NCBI GenBank assembly: GCA_029448655.1
Contig: JACCLO010000005.1
Span: forward strand, 3,844,001 to 3,908,000
DNA: 64,000 nt
Reading direction: 5' to 3'
Origin: Wolfiporia cocos
Taxonomy: Eukaryota > Basidiomycota > Agaricomycetes > Polyporales > Phaeolaceae
Shown: in pieces, positions 22,678 to 32,499 of the stretch
Position numbering within the stretch: position 1 is the first letter of the stretch
Layout of the letters: the number at the start of each line of letters is the position of its first letter
Notes under the pieces: model-generated
What the model was told of the DNA's origin: nothing
The model's database searches: none
The model's input: the letters and a program-made list of their open reading frames with translations, nothing else
Made by a program: the position numbers and the translations under genes

Positions 22678-22967
22678 AACCAAGTGCTTGCGCTGGTCCA
22701 GCCAACTGTCTAGTGAACATTTGAGCAGGTCCGCAGCGCGTCTTGTGATATGGGCCGTGCGCTATCTATCATGTGCCCCAGTATATACCATGTGACCTAC
22801 TTATCATGTGACCGTATGTCCTGACGGACGAGTACGCTATATACCACTACACTACCGGGCACCAGTCATTTGACTACTAGAACGTGAAGTCCTAGGTTCG
22901 AGCCTAGGGGGACACCTAAGAGTGTCAAATGAAAGATTTGAATACGATATTACGAGAATCGACGTAC

Positions 22968-23048
22968 CTGCAGTTGTTCTTTTGACAAGGCGCTGAAAGC
23001 CTTGTTGAACTCGTCTGTTCTTCCATCGGGGTGCGTTGTCTTCCATTC
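22968..23048 (-). pseudogene. single exon-like fragment with splice donor
   Basis: The minus strand reads FAHEWKTTHPDGRTDEFNKA then FSALSKEQLQ and meets a good donor (CTGCAG|GTACGT at 22968/22967). The peptide looks genuinely coding and vaguely resembles HMG or YABBY-type helices, but I cannot name it. No neighbouring exons were found. Confidence 0.25.
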
Positions 23049-23227
23049 GTGAGCAAATATATTTCTACAAAAAAGATGAAATGACATGTGAAAAATACAC
23101 AGCATGAACTTGATCACATGTATGACTTACTGACAGTTGTATCATGAATCGATGCTTGACAAGTTCCATAGGTGTATAGCTATGAGGCTAAAGCCGGGGA
23201 CCGATTCCAAGGTAGCGAGGGTCTCTC

Positions 23228-23571
23228 GCACCTTTCGACTCCATCCTGCAGCATTCCGACCCGCTACTAGATTTCCTGCATCTATGCTCCCCGTTCCTGC
23301 TGCTCCAGCTGCTCTACCCTGCGCACCCAGATCCTCCACGGACAGCACGCATCGTATACCCTCCATGCGACACGCGCGAGATGGCCAAGTTCCCGCTCGA
23401 GGGCCGTGAACGCGTGGTCCTCAGTGTCGCTCAGTTCCGGTAAGTGCGCTCGTATGTGAGCGGCTGTGTATGACGATGCTCAGTCACCACAAGGCCGGAG
23501 AAGGACCATCCTGCACAGGTCCACTCCTTCCACAAGCTGTTGGAGGCGCATCCCGAGTACAAGGCGAATAA
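23228..23571 (+). pseudogene. ALG11: internal fragment of ALG11 mannosyltransferase with an intact intron
   Basis: ALG11 adds alpha-1,2-mannoses to the dolichol-linked glycan at the ER. Here one exon piece ends with ARIVYPPCDTREMAKFPLEG and RERVVLSVAQFR, a GT-AG intron follows (23440-23493), and the next piece reads PEKDHPAQVHSFHKLLEAHP. The join restores the conserved SVAQFRPEKDH motif of the glycosyltransferase-4 domain in frame. The N-terminal half and everything after about EYKANKG are missing, so this is a captured or truncated fragment rather than a functional gene. Keeping the intron shows it came from genomic DNA, not a processed transcript. Confidence 0.75.
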
Positions 23572-23883
23572 GGGTGGGTGGATGTGGGCCGAAGGTATTG
23601 TTGACATATATCCATGTACGGCTGTATCCAGGTCGCTCGCATATGCGACCAAGTTTTTTATACTAAGGTTTCCCATGCCCTAGTTTGTCGATACCGAAGA
23701 GTTTCTCAGGCTCTTGTTCGGTGTAGTGACGGCAGGGCCCTCAACTACTTCGGTAGAAGAGGATATACTCGCGATTGTATAGTAGAAATACTATCATCTT
23801 TTAACTCTGAAATAGAGTGCGAGTGTGATCTATAACGAAAGTCGCAGCTTTCAAAACCAATCCCTTCTTAAGAATCTAAGACA

Positions 23884-24396
23884 ATGAGTAACCGGAAACT
23901 AACATTCATCACAAACAGATTCACAATGTCCTCCACTTCCTCCGTCAGCACTCCCCTCGCTCCCCGCAAGATGCGCCTCCGCTCAGAAGGCCCGGTGACA
24001 CCGGTAGCTGGTCCCTCGGGAACCCAGCAACTGGTGACGCTGGAGCACCTAAGCGAGGGAGAAGAAGAGGAAGAGGAAGGAGAAGAGGAAATGCCGGAGT
24101 TCGCTCCCCCGCAAAGGGAATCTCCGACCAACCCCATGGGTACACGCCCAGGCTCCCCCATTGCCGGATACCCACCGGCTCGTCGAACTCGCCCTATCGG
24201 GCCCGCCACCACCCTGGAAATGGAATTTTCGGGTCCGACACGACAGACCAATGTCTCTATAGCCGCTCAACGATCAGAGTCTAGCTTATCAGCGAAAGAA
24301 AGCGTGCTCACGATCTGGTCTAAATGTTCATGGCGGTTGAAATCCGTTACCTCATCCCTACTACCGTGCGGCAAACAAATGTTTGGACTTCGCTGA
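23884..24396 (+). other. low-complexity open frame, possibly retroelement gag
   Basis: A 170-codon frame is rich in Ser, Pro and Glu (GEEEEEEGEEEMPEFAPPQ, PRKMRLRSEGPVTPVAGPSG). Proteins of this style are common at the start of basidiomycete Ty3/Gypsy gag frames. No zinc knuckle or pol part follows. It could also be the N terminus of an unrelated disordered protein. Confidence 0.3.
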
Positions 24397-25465
24397 GGCC
24401 TTTGTACCGCGCATGCCCTATCCATGTCCGATGCAGTTTTCGGGGGCCCGTCCATATCGCAGTCGCCATGGACAGGTTCCAGCCATGTGTAGTGTCACCG
24501 ATCAATGAATTATCCGATATTTATGAAATGGCGGGGCGCTCGTTCAGTGACAATGGTCCAACGTTCGTCGACCTGCATTGTGTCCTCCAAGACCATTGCC
24601 ACTCAGATGGCCAGAGCGTTTCCTGATGACGTGCCGTATGACATATGCGACTTTAAATTCGCGGCTATGCCAATCAATTTGCAAAGGAGGCTAGCGCGCG
24701 CCCAAGAGAGCGTGATGTGGATCTCGTACTAGTTCAACGGAGGAAACTTTCACTCTGAACTCCGTCGCTGGGCCATCTGTGGCTCGGGTTTTGACTGGCG
24801 AGATCAGCATGGCCCCCATGCCTATCTCGAGGCCTGGGCCAGCCGACCATCGAGATTGTCGCCCCGCCGCATTCGCTTCCGCAGGAGCGTCCGTCTGGGG
24901 ATGATGCAATCATCGTCAATGCTCGTTGCTGCACTGGCGATCAGAACGCACATACCTCGCCTTCACACGGAAATGCTTCCTAAAAGTCAAAACAGAGATT
25001 CTTGCCCGTTCCAGGCCGCCGGGCGCGACCTCCTGAATATAGCGACCAGACCCGTAGCGAGCGGGGCGCACAGTGCACCCGTGCGACACCGTCATAACGT
25101 ATACCCCGCTGCCGCAGCGATGCCTCCTCCGGTAAGGCGCACGCCTTGACAGGAACACTCAATGCACGGCGCGCACGGCGCATGCAGAACATTGACCACG
25201 GGCGCGGGCGATCACAGGGCAATCAAGCTGGTGCAGGCGTTAGTAACCCGTTACATAAGCCCGGGCTAACTGGGGAAAGTAGCCGTGTCGCGGTTGCGAC
25301 GCCGCTGGCAATTTGCGCGACGAGCGCGCCATCCGGATCGAATGATGGAAGCGAGCGTATCGACTCGCACCGAGCTGCCCGCGTGCACGCGAGCGCGGAC
25401 AAAAATGAAAAGATTCCGGCAGCCGGATGCGTATGGCATTACAGTACAGCGACGAACATGCGGGA
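24397..25465. other. no gene seen
   Basis: A plus-strand run near 24600-24725 (MARAFPDDVPYDICDFKFA) looks protein-like and may be another gene or gag fragment, but has no recognisable domain. The remainder shows overlapping shadows only. Confidence 0.4.
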
Positions 25466-26010
25466 TCAGGATGCGGGGTCGTGGAGCACAGCGAGAAGAT
25501 AGCGTTCGTCTGCGCGCCGCTTCAGCGGTGGGAGTGTAAAGGAGAGAGTACGTAACGGACCAGGAGAGATCATGATTTCGTGCCGCTTGGTTCGGATTCG
25601 CATGAAGCGCATATCATCCTGGGGATGATCGTTTGGACCGACGGTGCGGGAGAGAGCGTGCGACTCACGACGTCCGTCTGGTCCCCGCTGACCTCCTCGA
25701 GGCCGTGCTGCACGGTGGCAACGATACGTCCGATGGCGTTCGCGTACTTTCTGCCCTGCTCGCCCTCGAACACGACGCCGGAGTGTCGGATGATGGTTGT
25801 GGGGCGACTCCTGGTGAGAAGCATGTACCCGAGCACGGACCGGTGCGACGTGAGCATCGTCAGGGTCTGCTCGAGCTCGGGAGGGGGGATTGTCGCAGAC
25901 GGCGCGGAGGCGGCGTTAGCGTGCGCGAACGGCGGCGAGACGGGTTTGCTGGACTGTCTTTGGTTCTGTCACGACCGCCATCGCCGCTCGGGGAGTGTGA
26001 AGCTCACCAT
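25466..26010 (-). CDS. roadblock/LC7 domain protein (dynein light chain roadblock type)
   Basis: Roadblock proteins form dimers that link dynein intermediate chains or serve in Ras-like GTPase regulator complexes. Four exons (26010-26008, 25953-25669, 25618-25561, 25509-25466) join in frame to 129 aa. The model reads LTMLTSHRSVLGYMLLTRSR, TIIRHSGVVFEGEQGRKYAN, DDMRFMRIRTKRHEIMISPD and ERYLLAVLHDPAS, a full roadblock fold with its beta-strand signature and C terminus. The first exon is just the start codon, followed directly by a GTGAGC donor. A Pro/Ala-rich N-terminal extension of about 25 aa precedes the domain. It is intact although surrounded by broken gene pieces. Confidence 0.85.
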
Positions 26011-26580
26011 GTCGGACGGCGGTAGTGCTGGCGGAGTCTTGCTCGTGGTCGGGCGCAGCGAGCGCGTGCTGGTCGCGGCGCCTACACGGGATCGCGCTTA
26101 TCTAAGGGTCTCAGGTCAAACGCTGCAACGCGCTTGGCAATTTCACATGTTCCCGGGCTGGATACCGGGGGGACGAACGTGAGCTTGCGGTCGCCGTGCG
26201 GTACCCGTTCTGATTCACCAGGGCTCATACAGCATCACAGACAAAGGCGGGTCCGTATATCGTCATTCCTGCGCAGCGCAGCGCACGCCTGGCGAGAGAT
26301 CTGGCGCGTGCAGCCATCTCTGCATCTCAGATGCAACTCTGAATTCAGGAAAAGTTCTAGGAATCAACGGTGATGGTGATTATACAATTGAGGCTGATGC
26401 CGACCCCGGTGCTGTTCTCAAAGGTTGCGGAACGAGGATGATCCTACGAAAGAAGCACAGCTGACGGCAAAATCGGTAGAGGGATCGTTCAGGAAGGTGG
26501 CTAAGCCGTCGATAGGGTGCAACGAATTGAATATCATTTTCTCAGGGTTTTGGCACCTATGCTCGCATGCACCGACGGCG
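26011..26580. other. 5' flank of the roadblock gene; otherwise nothing seen
   Basis: Likely promoter of the minus-strand roadblock gene in the first few hundred bases. No other supported feature. Confidence 0.4.
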
Positions 26581-26696
26581 AAATACACTCTTGGTGCGGG
26601 CGAGCCCAACAAGGTCGGCCCTAACCTCCATGGGTGAGTTGCTACCCTTTCTGTGCGTTGTGCGGCCAGAGGCTGACTGCTTTGCTTCGTCTGTAG
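26581..26696 (+). pseudogene. cytochrome c exon fragment plus its intron
   Basis: The peptide KYTLGAGEPNKVGPNLHG matches the segment of mitochondrial cytochrome c just after the heme CxxCH site and ends in the invariant GPNLHG, with the proline that helps hold the heme pocket. A GTGAGT donor follows at 26634 and a 63-nt intron ends tctgtag at 26696, the place where many fungal cytochrome c genes are split. The sequence after the acceptor does not continue as LFGR, and the CxxCH codons upstream are missing. It is a captured fragment, not a gene. Confidence 0.7.
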
Positions 26697-28116
26697 TATG
26701 GGTAATCAGGCCTCTTAGTGCATGTCGTTTGTTGCTTTCAAGACCGTAAGGTACTGTTGTAAGCGTGGGATAGCGGACTTTTGAAGGTCCAGAATGCGGA
26801 TTTAGGGTTCTCACCCCCTCTTCCACGTTTGATCTCCCGATCAAACCTATTCCGTTGGTTTTGGTTTTTAAAGAGGTTAAACCGCCTGCGCCACAGCCGG
26901 AGACTTGTTAGCTCCGGCTTATCGGCTTAAGCGCTATGGCTTTCCCACAGACCCTGTCGCAAGCGACTAAGGTTGGCCCTTACGTCATATGGGCGAAGAC
27001 GTGGTGATCGCCGCAGTAACCACTTCCTATTTCTAGAGAAGCGGTGCCACGCTAATTAACGCTAATTAGCGCTAATTAGCCCAATTAACAGCTAATTAGC
27101 GTCAAATAGACACCGCCTTATCTACTATCCACACCCAGTTGAGCTCGCCCTCCTCCTCTGCCTCCTGCTCCTGCTTTTGTTGCTATTTCCCATCAGGCCT
27201 CCGCAATACGAGACATCCTACTCCTCATGACCCACGTTGTACCTATCGGAGCTCCTCACAAATGAGACGGCGACGATAGCGACGACAATCAGTCCCTATA
27301 AATTGGAAACTGAGTTGGAAGCTATCAAAATCAACGAGCTGCATCTCACGCTATGGATTAAAAGTCTTATACGAGGATTTGTGTCAGTCAATCTAGAGAA
27401 AGATGTGACATCGTTAGCCTTTAGCGGGCCGAACTCGACAGGAAGAGAATTTGGATACGAACGACGTGACTTGATTTCCAATGACCGCAGAGAACACCAT
27501 GCGAACGAGCAGTTTGACGATAATACAGATTTTAGTGACTGACATATAAAACAGAAGTTAGCTGCTAGAATTCGGAAACGGGCCTTGTCAGAATATACAG
27601 ACCCTAAGTACAATTCCGCATTTATCTTAAATGCCATGTCAGAAGATGAAGACGATCCCGATACTGTCCCTGGGAGAGGAGAGAGGGCCGTCTAAGACCC
27701 GCTTGGCTTGACCTGTTGCACCGTCTACAGCCATCTTCCGAGTGTGTGCAATGGGAGAGAACGAAGCCCGCGATTGGGGAATTCGAGATGCCCTCCCATT
27801 TATTGGGGCGTGGGGAGGTTTGTGTACTCCCAGACCAGCTCCGAGTCGTGCCGCCGTCTACTACCACAGACCTTTGTCTGAGACCGCTGGCCGATGCCGT
27901 CGAGCACGTCACAAGTCATCCTCGAATTCACATCCGTCCGTCTATATTAATTGGGATACATATATAAATAGCCTTTAGTAAGTGACAGACGAAAACGAGA
28001 GATGTAATGATATGCCGGGCACACTAGAATATGGTTTACAAACGAAGGTAGTATGACGAACTATTTGGCGTGTCTGCCTGATGAATTTCAATGAATGGCC
28101 GCACACCTCGCCAATA
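26697..28116. other. no gene seen apart from a TAATTA-type repeat
   Basis: A plus-strand frame at 27237-27542 (101 codons) and a minus-strand frame at 27622-27912 show no recognised motif. The stretch 26800-27050 has several short GC-rich palindromes. Confidence 0.4.
27051..27100. repeat. five 10-bp tandem units of gctaattagc type
   Basis: Units gctaattaac, gctaattagc, gctaattagc, ccaattaaca and gctaattagc follow each other exactly. The block is flanked by gcggtg on the left (27041) and caccgc on the right (27111), an inverted pair, so the whole could be a small palindromic element. Confidence 0.8.
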
Positions 28117-29239
28117 TCACTGTTCAAGTTCTCCATCTCGCAATCGCAAGACGCCCGCGCCCGCGCCCGCGGCACCACCGAACGCCGCGGCGGTCGCACT
28201 CCACAGGGCAGGTATGGAGCCGCCCATTGCCACGGATTGGCATGACGCGAAAAGCGACCCTGCCGCAACGTTCCCGATACCGGCATGAATTGCAGTGGCA
28301 TAAGGTAGGGGACGCTAGGAACGGGCACCTTTACATAATCCGATCACGTGATATTTCCCACGGTCAAATCCTGAGGATTCTCCGTCGCCGTATGGTAATG
28401 TATTTCCGGAAGACATAGGGTAGTTGTAGCATGGTTCAAATACAGTTTCTGTACTGCAATAATGCAGTTTAAAGCTAATCGAAAGGTGCTATTGCTGTCT
28501 GCGTATGTCACTGAAGTTTACATGTAAGCGCTCATCCCGGTCTGGGAACTAGGCTTGCCTGATTTGTACCATCACGTGTTATAACCCTAGGCTAGGTGTG
28601 GCCAAATCCCAGTGCTTGCGGAATCAAAAATGCGCCAGGAGCCTCAAAATGTGCAGAAAAAGTCAGAACTAAAAATTTCACTTTTTTGGAAATTGCTTGG
28701 TCAATTCATCTCAAGATTTCGCTCAATAGGATTGAAAGAGGACGTCCTTTCCCATCATTCCTATTCCACAAAACGTTGCCCGTGGTCAATGTTATTAGGG
28801 TGGTTGGTATCGGTAGCGCCTTGATTATGTAAGGGGTGCCCGTTCCTGGCGTCCTCTACCTTATGTTCCTGGTTAAACGTTAATCGGAAGGACTTTCAGT
28901 GAACTACAATCGCGGAGGATCTATCTACAGTACCCACCTGCAACTGGGCCGGCGGAGCCGAATCCGACTACGCCGAGCGCAGCAGGAGCGACCACGGGCA
29001 GAGCGGCAGTGGCCACAACGGCTCCTCCTACGGTCAAGGCTGCAAGGAGCTTCAACCTGTATAAAATCAAAAGTCTCAGAGGTGAGATATTGCTGAAGTT
29101 ATAGAGCAACGTACCCGCAAGTTTGGCATTTGGCCTCACCCGCATGGGCGACACAGTGATTGTGGCAGACATGGCCACACGGCAGTTGCGCAATTGCGTG
29201 GTCCAAAAGTGCTTGTCGGCAGACATTACAATTCGGCAT
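28117..29239 (-). pseudogene. RING-ISG12 family copy A, interrupted by a MITE
   Basis: Exon 1 (29239-29115) encodes a compact RING finger (NCNVCRQAL, LPCGHVCHNHC, CQTCG). Exon 2 (29056-28938) encodes the first half of an interferon-induced 6-16 (ISG12/IFI27) type domain, APAALGVVGFGSAGPVAG, ending at a GTGGGT donor in the same place as in copies B and C. The matching second half, AIHAGIGNVAAGSLFASCQS then VAMGGSIPALW, is found only at about 28117-28298, beyond a 567-bp inverted-repeat element that has replaced the splice acceptor and the first few codons. A short Ala/Gly-rich tail ends at TGA 28119-28117. Without the acceptor the transcript could not be spliced in the family pattern, so this copy is probably dead or makes a truncated RING plus half-domain protein. 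Confidence 0.7.
28299..28865. mobile_element. MITE with about 42-bp terminal inverted repeats
   Basis: The left end reads cataaggtaggggacgctag at 28299. The right end, in reverse complement from 28865, reads cataaggtagaggacgccag. Similarity continues through gaacgggcacc and ttacataatc, with only a few mismatches and one indel over about 42 bp. The ends fit a TA target duplication (28301-28302 and 28862-28863), as in Tc1/mariner-type elements. The interior has no coding capacity. Confidence 0.8.
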
Positions 29240-30405
29240 CGCTAAAATTCCGGTGGAAATAAAGCGTATGCTGTGAGACGTTGGTTGAGCTGTGTGGGTG
29301 AGAAAACGTAGTAGGTACTGGAGAAGTGGACCTACTGTGAGAGTGAGGGAGAGAGTGAGAGATAACGTTTGATTCATAGAAAGGCCGTTATATAACCGAT
29401 GCACAGCCCACGGGCGGTCGTAGTATCAGACGCGGGTCTATGTGATAGAAAAACAAAACATGGAATGGCGTGCACGCACGAATTAGGACGAGCTACCGAA
29501 TCTAGTAAACGACCTGGCATAAAATTAAGTACATATATACAATGGTCTCACAAGGATTAATGAAACTGGTGCTGGAAGCCGCGTCCTCGGTAGACATCCA
29601 TGCATTCATAATTTCTGTACATGTTGAGCGACTATCATGGTGCGGCTGCGAGCAATGACTAGGACAAGTGACTAGTAATGACTAGTAGTAATGACGTCGA
29701 TTCTAGGACCAGCTGCGCATGCCAGTGACAGCAGACAATTTGGAAATTGGAACGGCCACATCCTAATAACGTATGAGACTCGCCCCCAACGAGCTCATGA
29801 TGCATGGTGCATGACGCTTCGCGTCGTATATCGCTCCTTCGCCACTTCGCCGGTAGAGTCGATTGAGGAGAGTTATAATATTCTATGTATATAGATGGAT
29901 GCAAGAGAAAGCAACAATGTTAGACGAAATACGTGAATGTCAAGAGTCCCTTCCGCAATTACAGCTCACGAAATCATTCTCAATTATCCGGCACCCCCGG
30001 GCGCTCGCATGTCAAGCAACGTGCTCAACTCAACCTCAGCTTCGAAGCATGCTGCAATGAGATGCTATAGCTAGAAGAATATGTACCGATTACGTCGTGC
30101 TTCTGTCCTGGCGTAGGTTCAGTCAATTGCAAATAAACTGCGCAAGGCAACATGGAGTTGCGGATACCAATTACAGTGCGCGACATATGAGCATTATGCA
30201 TGTAAGGGGCCCGTGGCAGGTTATTGTGGCGGCTTAGCGCTTATGTGCAATCGACATTCCAGAGCCGATTGATTTTGCCATATAGTAAGAACATCGCGAG
30301 ATTTATTGCAACCATGAACGTAGTAGCTCTGTAGCTACTATGAGAGCTCATCTACGCTACGAATCAAATGGAATAATAGATGAATGGTCATAACCTCCCG
30401 CGGAA
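29240..30405. other. 5' flank of copy A; otherwise nothing seen
   Basis: A palindromic TATA-like gttatataac lies at 29388-29397, about 155 nt before the copy A start codon. The rest is AT-rich and shows no gene. Confidence 0.4.
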
Positions 30406-31106
30406 CTAGTAGCGTGTGGCGGAGGACCCGAATGATTGAATTTGCCTCTCAACACCCCTCCTGGCTTCTCTAACGAAGCGTTCAATGTCGTCCCGCCATT
30501 GCCTCGCGATGAATTCCAAATTTTGCGCTAAATCCTCGAAACTGTCCCAACATCGCCACACGACAATGCCAGCAATGATACCGGCTACCACTCCGGGAGT
30601 CACTGTCCACATAATGGGGATGGCGCCACCCATACCGATAGACTGACGGATTGCAAATGGCGACAGTGAGCGTACGTTGCCTATAAGAGACTGCCAGAAT
30701 GCAGCGAAGCTATCTGGTGCGTGTGCAATGAGTAACATGTCTATGCTTTAGCCATTATTATAGGCGGACTCACTCGCGACAGGACCAGCAATACTGAACC
30801 CAATTCCTCTGAGAACAGCGAGGATTATGGCAGGTGCGATACCTGTTGCGGCACCACCCACAGCTACGGATACCAGGAGAGTGACGAAGATCTTCTTGTA
30901 CAAGCTATCATAGAAATGCATAAAGAGTATCCTTGCAATGTGGGTGGCGCATACCGGCAGCGCGGGCAGCGCATTCCGTTGGCTTGCATGTGTGGCGTTA
31001 TGCATCCGGCGTGGAATATGTGCCCACAGGGCAATTTGGTACGTGCTTCTGCTTGAAATGATTTTCCACACAGGAGGCAGTCGTCGAGGATGTCTTGAAC
31101 CGACAT
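30406..31106 (-). CDS. RING finger - ISG12 (interferon-induced 6-16) type membrane protein, copy B
   Basis: Three exons (31106-30955, 30904-30774, 30713-30406) join in frame to 196 aa. Residues about 10-51 form a RING-H2 finger: CLLC, LPCGHIFHAGC, CPRC, with all eight metal ligands. RING fingers usually recruit E2 enzymes for ubiquitination. A hydrophobic helix (VTLLVSVAVGGAATGIAPA) leads into the glycine-rich ISG12-like domain (GIGFSIAGPVA, then SFAAFWQSLIGN and QSIGMGGAIPIMW). A further hydrophobic run (VVAGIIAGIVVW) and a charged C-terminal tail (RDDIERFVREARRGVERQIQ) follow. Animal ISG12 proteins act at mitochondrial or ER membranes. A membrane-anchored E3-like protein is my inference. 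The ISG12 call rests on the GFxxAGxxAxSxAA...GSL...QSxGMG pattern; a search against Pfam PF06140 would test it. Confidence 0.8.
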
Positions 31107-31310
31107 GGGTGTGCAAGATTCAAGGGAAGTAGTTATCGAGGTGGGTCTGAGACTCTGGTTACTGAATGGCTCCGCATGCTTATATTCGTACGCTCCTCCT
31201 GCTTGAAAATTGCCATTCTGCGATATGCATGATGCATGATGTGGTGCGCGGTTCTCGACCAATATGACCTGCTTCTTTCTTCGCATCACTTCAGTCGTGC
31301 ATAATCACTC
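31107..31310 (-). promoter_or_regulatory. promoter of copy B, duplicated at copy C
   Basis: Minus-strand TATA-like aatataagc lies about 75 nt before the start codon. The block ctgcttctttcttcgcatca at about 31268 recurs as ctgcttctttcttagcatga at about 34238 at nearly the same distance from the copy C start codon, so the promoters were duplicated together with the genes. Confidence 0.6.
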
Positions 31311-31709
31311 CAAGGCGCTGGGACAGCGCTCTCAGAACCCTACGGCGCCTCAGTGCTTCAGCGCGTGCCAGATGTCAGAACCACAAATTTCTCGCCTGCG
31401 CCGTTCGCTTAGGCAGAAGTTCGACGGTCTCCGAGGCTTTGTCTAAACCTCGACATTGATATATTGAGCTATTCTTATGATGTTGGGTGATGATCTTGAT
31501 TGTTCACAAATAGCATATTTATTATTGAGATAACGAGATAACCGGCTGTGCGGTAGAGATACGCTCCAATCTGTGGTGGGAGTACATACTCTCAGAATGA
31601 CTCACCAGCATGGTCCCGGGCGTCTGGAAGCTCCGAGGATTCGCCTGGAGAGGCTGTCAGTCTGACGGGACTTACCCCTTGTCGCTCTCCGTCCGTCAGA
31701 CGTATCAGG
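31311..31709. other. no gene seen
   Basis: Spacer between the copy B promoter and the Mutator-like element; no motif recognised. Confidence 0.5.
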
Positions 31710-32499
31710 CAACAATTAGTCTCGTGACCAGACGGTAAACACCGGCGGAGTTTAAATATCTGAGGGCTCGCGCGGTGCGTATAGGAGGCGGGTGTAGATG
31801 AGCCCCCCACGTGATCCTGATCCTGAATTGTCACGCTCACGTCGCGACGCGCCTAGAGACTATTAGCACGCTGCAGTTAGCACGGGGATGAATTTATCTA
31901 TTCCCCTCAAGCAAGAATGGCATTGAAAAAGGCGTTGTCTTTCCAGCACCGGACCCTGCAATTACGATGGTATCGAGCCCGAGAAGCGGCGCTTCCGTAA
32001 CATTGAGTTGCTAGTCATAGGGGGACGAGTCGGCTTCAAACGTAGTTTTGAACGCGTTCGTGAGCCTTTCTCGCGCTTCGCGAGATGAATAATTGCGCGC
32101 CATGGCTGTCGCTGCGCGCGCGCAATCAAGGAGCTCCTGAAAATGCGATTTTCGACTAAGATACACCTGGCTGGGTAGCATCTGTCACCTTAATGACAGC
32201 AGGCCGTGTTGTAGGAGAGCTCAGTTTTGAGCAGGTAGGGATAATGTTGCGCACAGGTTCAGGGATGGAGAAGATGTTATATTAAATGATGAGGCCTGAG
32301 CTCGCGCCTCTATTATCGGTAGCGCGGCTGCCAACACGGATTGATATGTGGTAACGCAGGGTAACGGTCAGGTAACGCTAAAAACATCGTCATCTACACC
32401 CGCCTATACGAAATCTACCAGACGTTATACACCGCGCGAGCCCTCAGTTTAAACTCCGCCGGTATTTACCGTCTGGTCACGAGACTAGTCAACAATTAG
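31710..32499. mobile_element. non-autonomous Mutator-like element with 10-bp target duplication
   Basis: Two inverted arms of roughly 80-100 bp bound the element. The left arm starts tctcgtgaccagacggtaaa at 31720; the right arm ends at 32489 and in reverse complement contains tctcgtgaccagacggtaaa. Shared inner landmarks are ccggcggagtttaaa, tgagggctcgcgcggtg and gcgggtgtagatga. The identical 10-mer caacaattag flanks both sides (31710-31719 and 32490-32499). Long terminal inverted repeats with a 9-11 bp duplication are typical of Mutator-like elements. The interior carries a helicase fragment but no transposase. Confidence 0.8.
31921..32103 (-). pseudogene. RecQ/DEAD-type helicase N-terminal fragment in the Mutator-like element
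   Basis: From ATG 32103 the frame reads MARNYSSREARERLTNAF, KTTFEADSSPYD, a TAG stop, then QLNVTEAPLLGLDTIVIAGS and GAGKT. This is the start of the helicase type common in basidiomycete genomes, in which a Trp-Gln (Q-like motif) precedes the Walker A motif; the TAG sits exactly where the Trp codon would be. The frame is lost soon after Walker A. It looks like a captured, dead fragment. Confidence 0.65.

Noticed and set aside
22796..22860. Hammerhead-ribozyme-like hairpin (gtcctgacggac)
   Set aside because: The conserved CTGANGA and GAAA core residues are absent; only the stem II-like hairpin is similar.
22891..22908. T-arm of a tRNA (cctaggttcgagcctagg)
   Set aside because: The stem and TTCGAG loop look right, but no D arm, anticodon arm or paired acceptor stem could be built around it on either strand. 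At most a tRNA-derived remnant.
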